From Chitinophagaceae bacterium BSSC1 (GTDB lineage Bacteria; Bacteroidota; Bacteroidia; Chitinophagales; Chitinophagaceae): DNA of 64,000 bases. The position numbers were made by a program, and so were the translations under genes. The stretch is from assembly GCA_002256435.1 (NCBI GenBank), contig NKJC01000001.1, forward strand, positions 1,240,001 through 1,304,000, in the 5' to 3' direction. A model generated the notes under the pieces. That model ran no database searches. It was not told the DNA's origin and worked only from the letters and a program-made list of their open reading frames with translations. Shown here one piece after another: positions 62,814-64,000 of this stretch (position 1 is its first letter; every line of letters begins with the position of its first letter).

Positions 62814-64000
62814 TTAGAATCCAGGGTTCTGCGTTATCAAACCATTGGTCAAATCAATCTCTCTTTTAGGAATTGGGTAGACCCATTTGTTTTGATCCGT
62901 TAAAGCAGCATTAGGAGCAACACCAGTTCTAATATTGTCAAACATGTCATGGCCTTCAAAAGCCAGTTCCCATTTGCGTTCTTTTAAAATTGCATTGATC
63001 AAATCAGTAGGTGTAGCAAAACTAGCCGCAGTAAAAGGGGCAGGTTTTAGACCAGTAGGAAAAGAACGTTGTCTAATGGCATTCAAGAGGGTAATGGCTT
63101 CTGCATTCACAGAATTAGTAGACCTAACCAATGCCTCCGCTTTGTTCAAGTAGATTTCACTTAAACGAATCACGGGTAAATGATCTCTACCTGTTGGGTT
63201 AGCAAATTTAGAAGGACAGAATAAATTGGCAGGACCCGTAGTGCTACCCACTGTCATCATGCTAGCGCTGTTTCTAATATCATTGGCAGCATAAGTAGCC
63301 AAGAAAGCAGGAGCTGGCCAAATGGCAGTCTTGGCAAAATAACCCGTGAGGTTATTCTCCGTTGCGTCTGAATTAAAACTTACCGGAAAAGCAAAAATGA
63401 ATTCAGTGCTCAAAGCCAAATTGGCTGTGGCCGATGTAACTGGGAAAACCAATGCAGGAGAAGTAGCTAATACATATTGCGTAGTATTGGTCATGGCAAG
63501 TGCTGAATAGCTAACCGCTTTTGCATAGTCACGCATGTACAAACTAACCCTAGATGCCAAAGCATAGCAAGTAGTTTTTTGTGCCCTACCTCTAAATGCT
63601 TGAGGAGTAGCAGTTGTAAGATCTGTTAGATTAGCAGCAGCTTCATCCAAGTCTTTTAAAATTTGTGTGTACACATCCTGACAAGAAGACCTAGGCAAAT
63701 TTTTGCTAGCATCATAGTTAGAATAATTCACCAATTGCAAGGGAACACCTGGACCAGCTAGGTTACCCGTAATGGCACCACTTCCAAAATCCCTAAGGAG
63801 AATGAAATAGTTTAAGGCACGCACAAATTTTGCTTCAGCAATTAGTTTGGTTTTTACTGCCCCATCAAAATTGGAGCTGGGAATCAGGTTAATGATTACG
63901 TTGGCTTCATTGATGGCATTGTAATGATTGTTCCAAACTGTTTGCACAAGATTAGAACCAGAAGTAAGGGTACCATTCCACAAAGACAAAAATCCACTTG
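62814..64000 (-). CDS. SusD/RagB-family protein, N-terminus outside window
   Basis: The frame stays open to the right edge, so the gene is cut; at least 395 residues are visible and the last TTG in view is not a true start. Features of the SusD family are HYNAINEANVIINLI, LIAEAKFVRALNYFILLRDFG, RLSEIYLNKAEALVR and ILKERKWELAFEGHDMFDNIRTG, with FDNIRTG near the end. It captures ligand at the surface, and its SusC partner should lie just beyond the window. Only the N-terminal lipoprotein part is missing. Confidence 0.92.
   Translation of the reverse strand, partial: SGFLSLWNGTLTSGSNLVQTVWNNHYNAINEANVIINLIPSSNFDGAVKTKLIAEAKFVRALNYFILLRDFGSGAITGNLAGPGVPLQLVNYSNYDASKNLPRSSCQDVYTQILKDLDEAAANLTDLTTATPQAFRGRAQKTTCYALASRVSLYMRDYAKAVSYSALAMTNTTQYVLATSPALVFPVTSATANLALSTEFIFAFPVSFNSDATENNLTGYFAKTAIWPAPAFLATYAANDIRNSASMMTVGSTTGPANLFCPSKFANPTGRDHLPVIRLSEIYLNKAEALVRSTNSVNAEAITLLNAIRQRSFPTGLKPAPFTAASFATPTDLINAILKERKWELAFEGHDMFDNIRTGVAPNAALTDQNKWVYPIPKREIDLTNGLITQNPGF

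Overview
The window looks like chromosomal DNA of a Bacteroidota bacterium, most likely family Chitinophagaceae (a Sediminibacterium-like organism is my guess; the sequence does not prove the genus). The reasons are a SusC/SusD/DUF5689 locus plus a second, partial SusD gene, a TlpA/DUF4369 protein, LytTR and NarL-type two-component pairs, a propeller sensor kinase, very AT-rich intergenic DNA, no Shine-Dalgarno sequences, and many secreted proteins with Sec signals or lipoboxes. I see no rRNA, tRNA, transposase, phage gene or CRISPR array.

Layout. 1-3.6 kb: 5' part of a giant modular adhesin, running off the left edge. 3.8-7.8 kb: propeller sensor kinase plus LytTR regulator. 7.8-13.7 kb: a lipoprotein, a Tat-exported Gfo/Idh/MocA oxidoreductase, a VPS10-like propeller protein carrying an in-frame 12-nt repeat tract, and an orphan HTH regulator. 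13.75-14.65 kb: a gene-free block made almost entirely of repeats. 14.65-20.75 kb: two tandem M1 peptidases, then an operon of an arginyltransferase-like protein, an amidohydrolase and a sirtuin lacking zinc cysteines. 20.8-25.6 kb: AT-rich hypothetical genes and a four-gene NarL-type signalling operon. 25.6-41.97 kb: glycan and envelope functions (GH29 fucosidase, GT2, SusC/SusD/DUF5689, RoxA-like dihaem cytochrome with an outer-membrane barrel, TonB receptor). 42-43.9 kb: LytS/LytR-type pair. 43.9-51.1 kb: a glycoconjugate cluster with sulfotransferase, methyltransferase, two GT4 enzymes, radical SAM protein and APS kinase (cysC). 51.2-55.3 kb: SSS transporter and a photolyase cluster (flavin reductase, TIGR03643, photolyase, DUF2256). 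55.3-55.9 kb: a second gene-free repeat block. 55.9-59.1 kb: an SOS-type operon umuD-umuC-hypothetical-SRAP behind a perfect palindromic operator. 59.1-61.3 kb: sbtA-like bicarbonate transporter, a small membrane protein and a divergent LysR regulator. 61.3-64 kb: TlpA-like protein and a SusD cut by the right edge.

The most unusual material is non-coding. Two related arrays, 41 kb apart, each hold four copies of a 20-bp palindrome (TTATACNYGTTCTAGTATAA) in the same orientation, with conserved spacing and nested inverted symmetry. The first is followed by a 14-unit, 16-bp tandem satellite. Simple-sequence tracts lie close to both arrays, in intergenic DNA and in frame inside otherwise conserved enzymes (VPS10-like protein, photolyase, SRAP protein). 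Convergent genes are packed so tightly (7 of 10 pairs overlap or lie within 3 nt) that most have no room for an intrinsic terminator.
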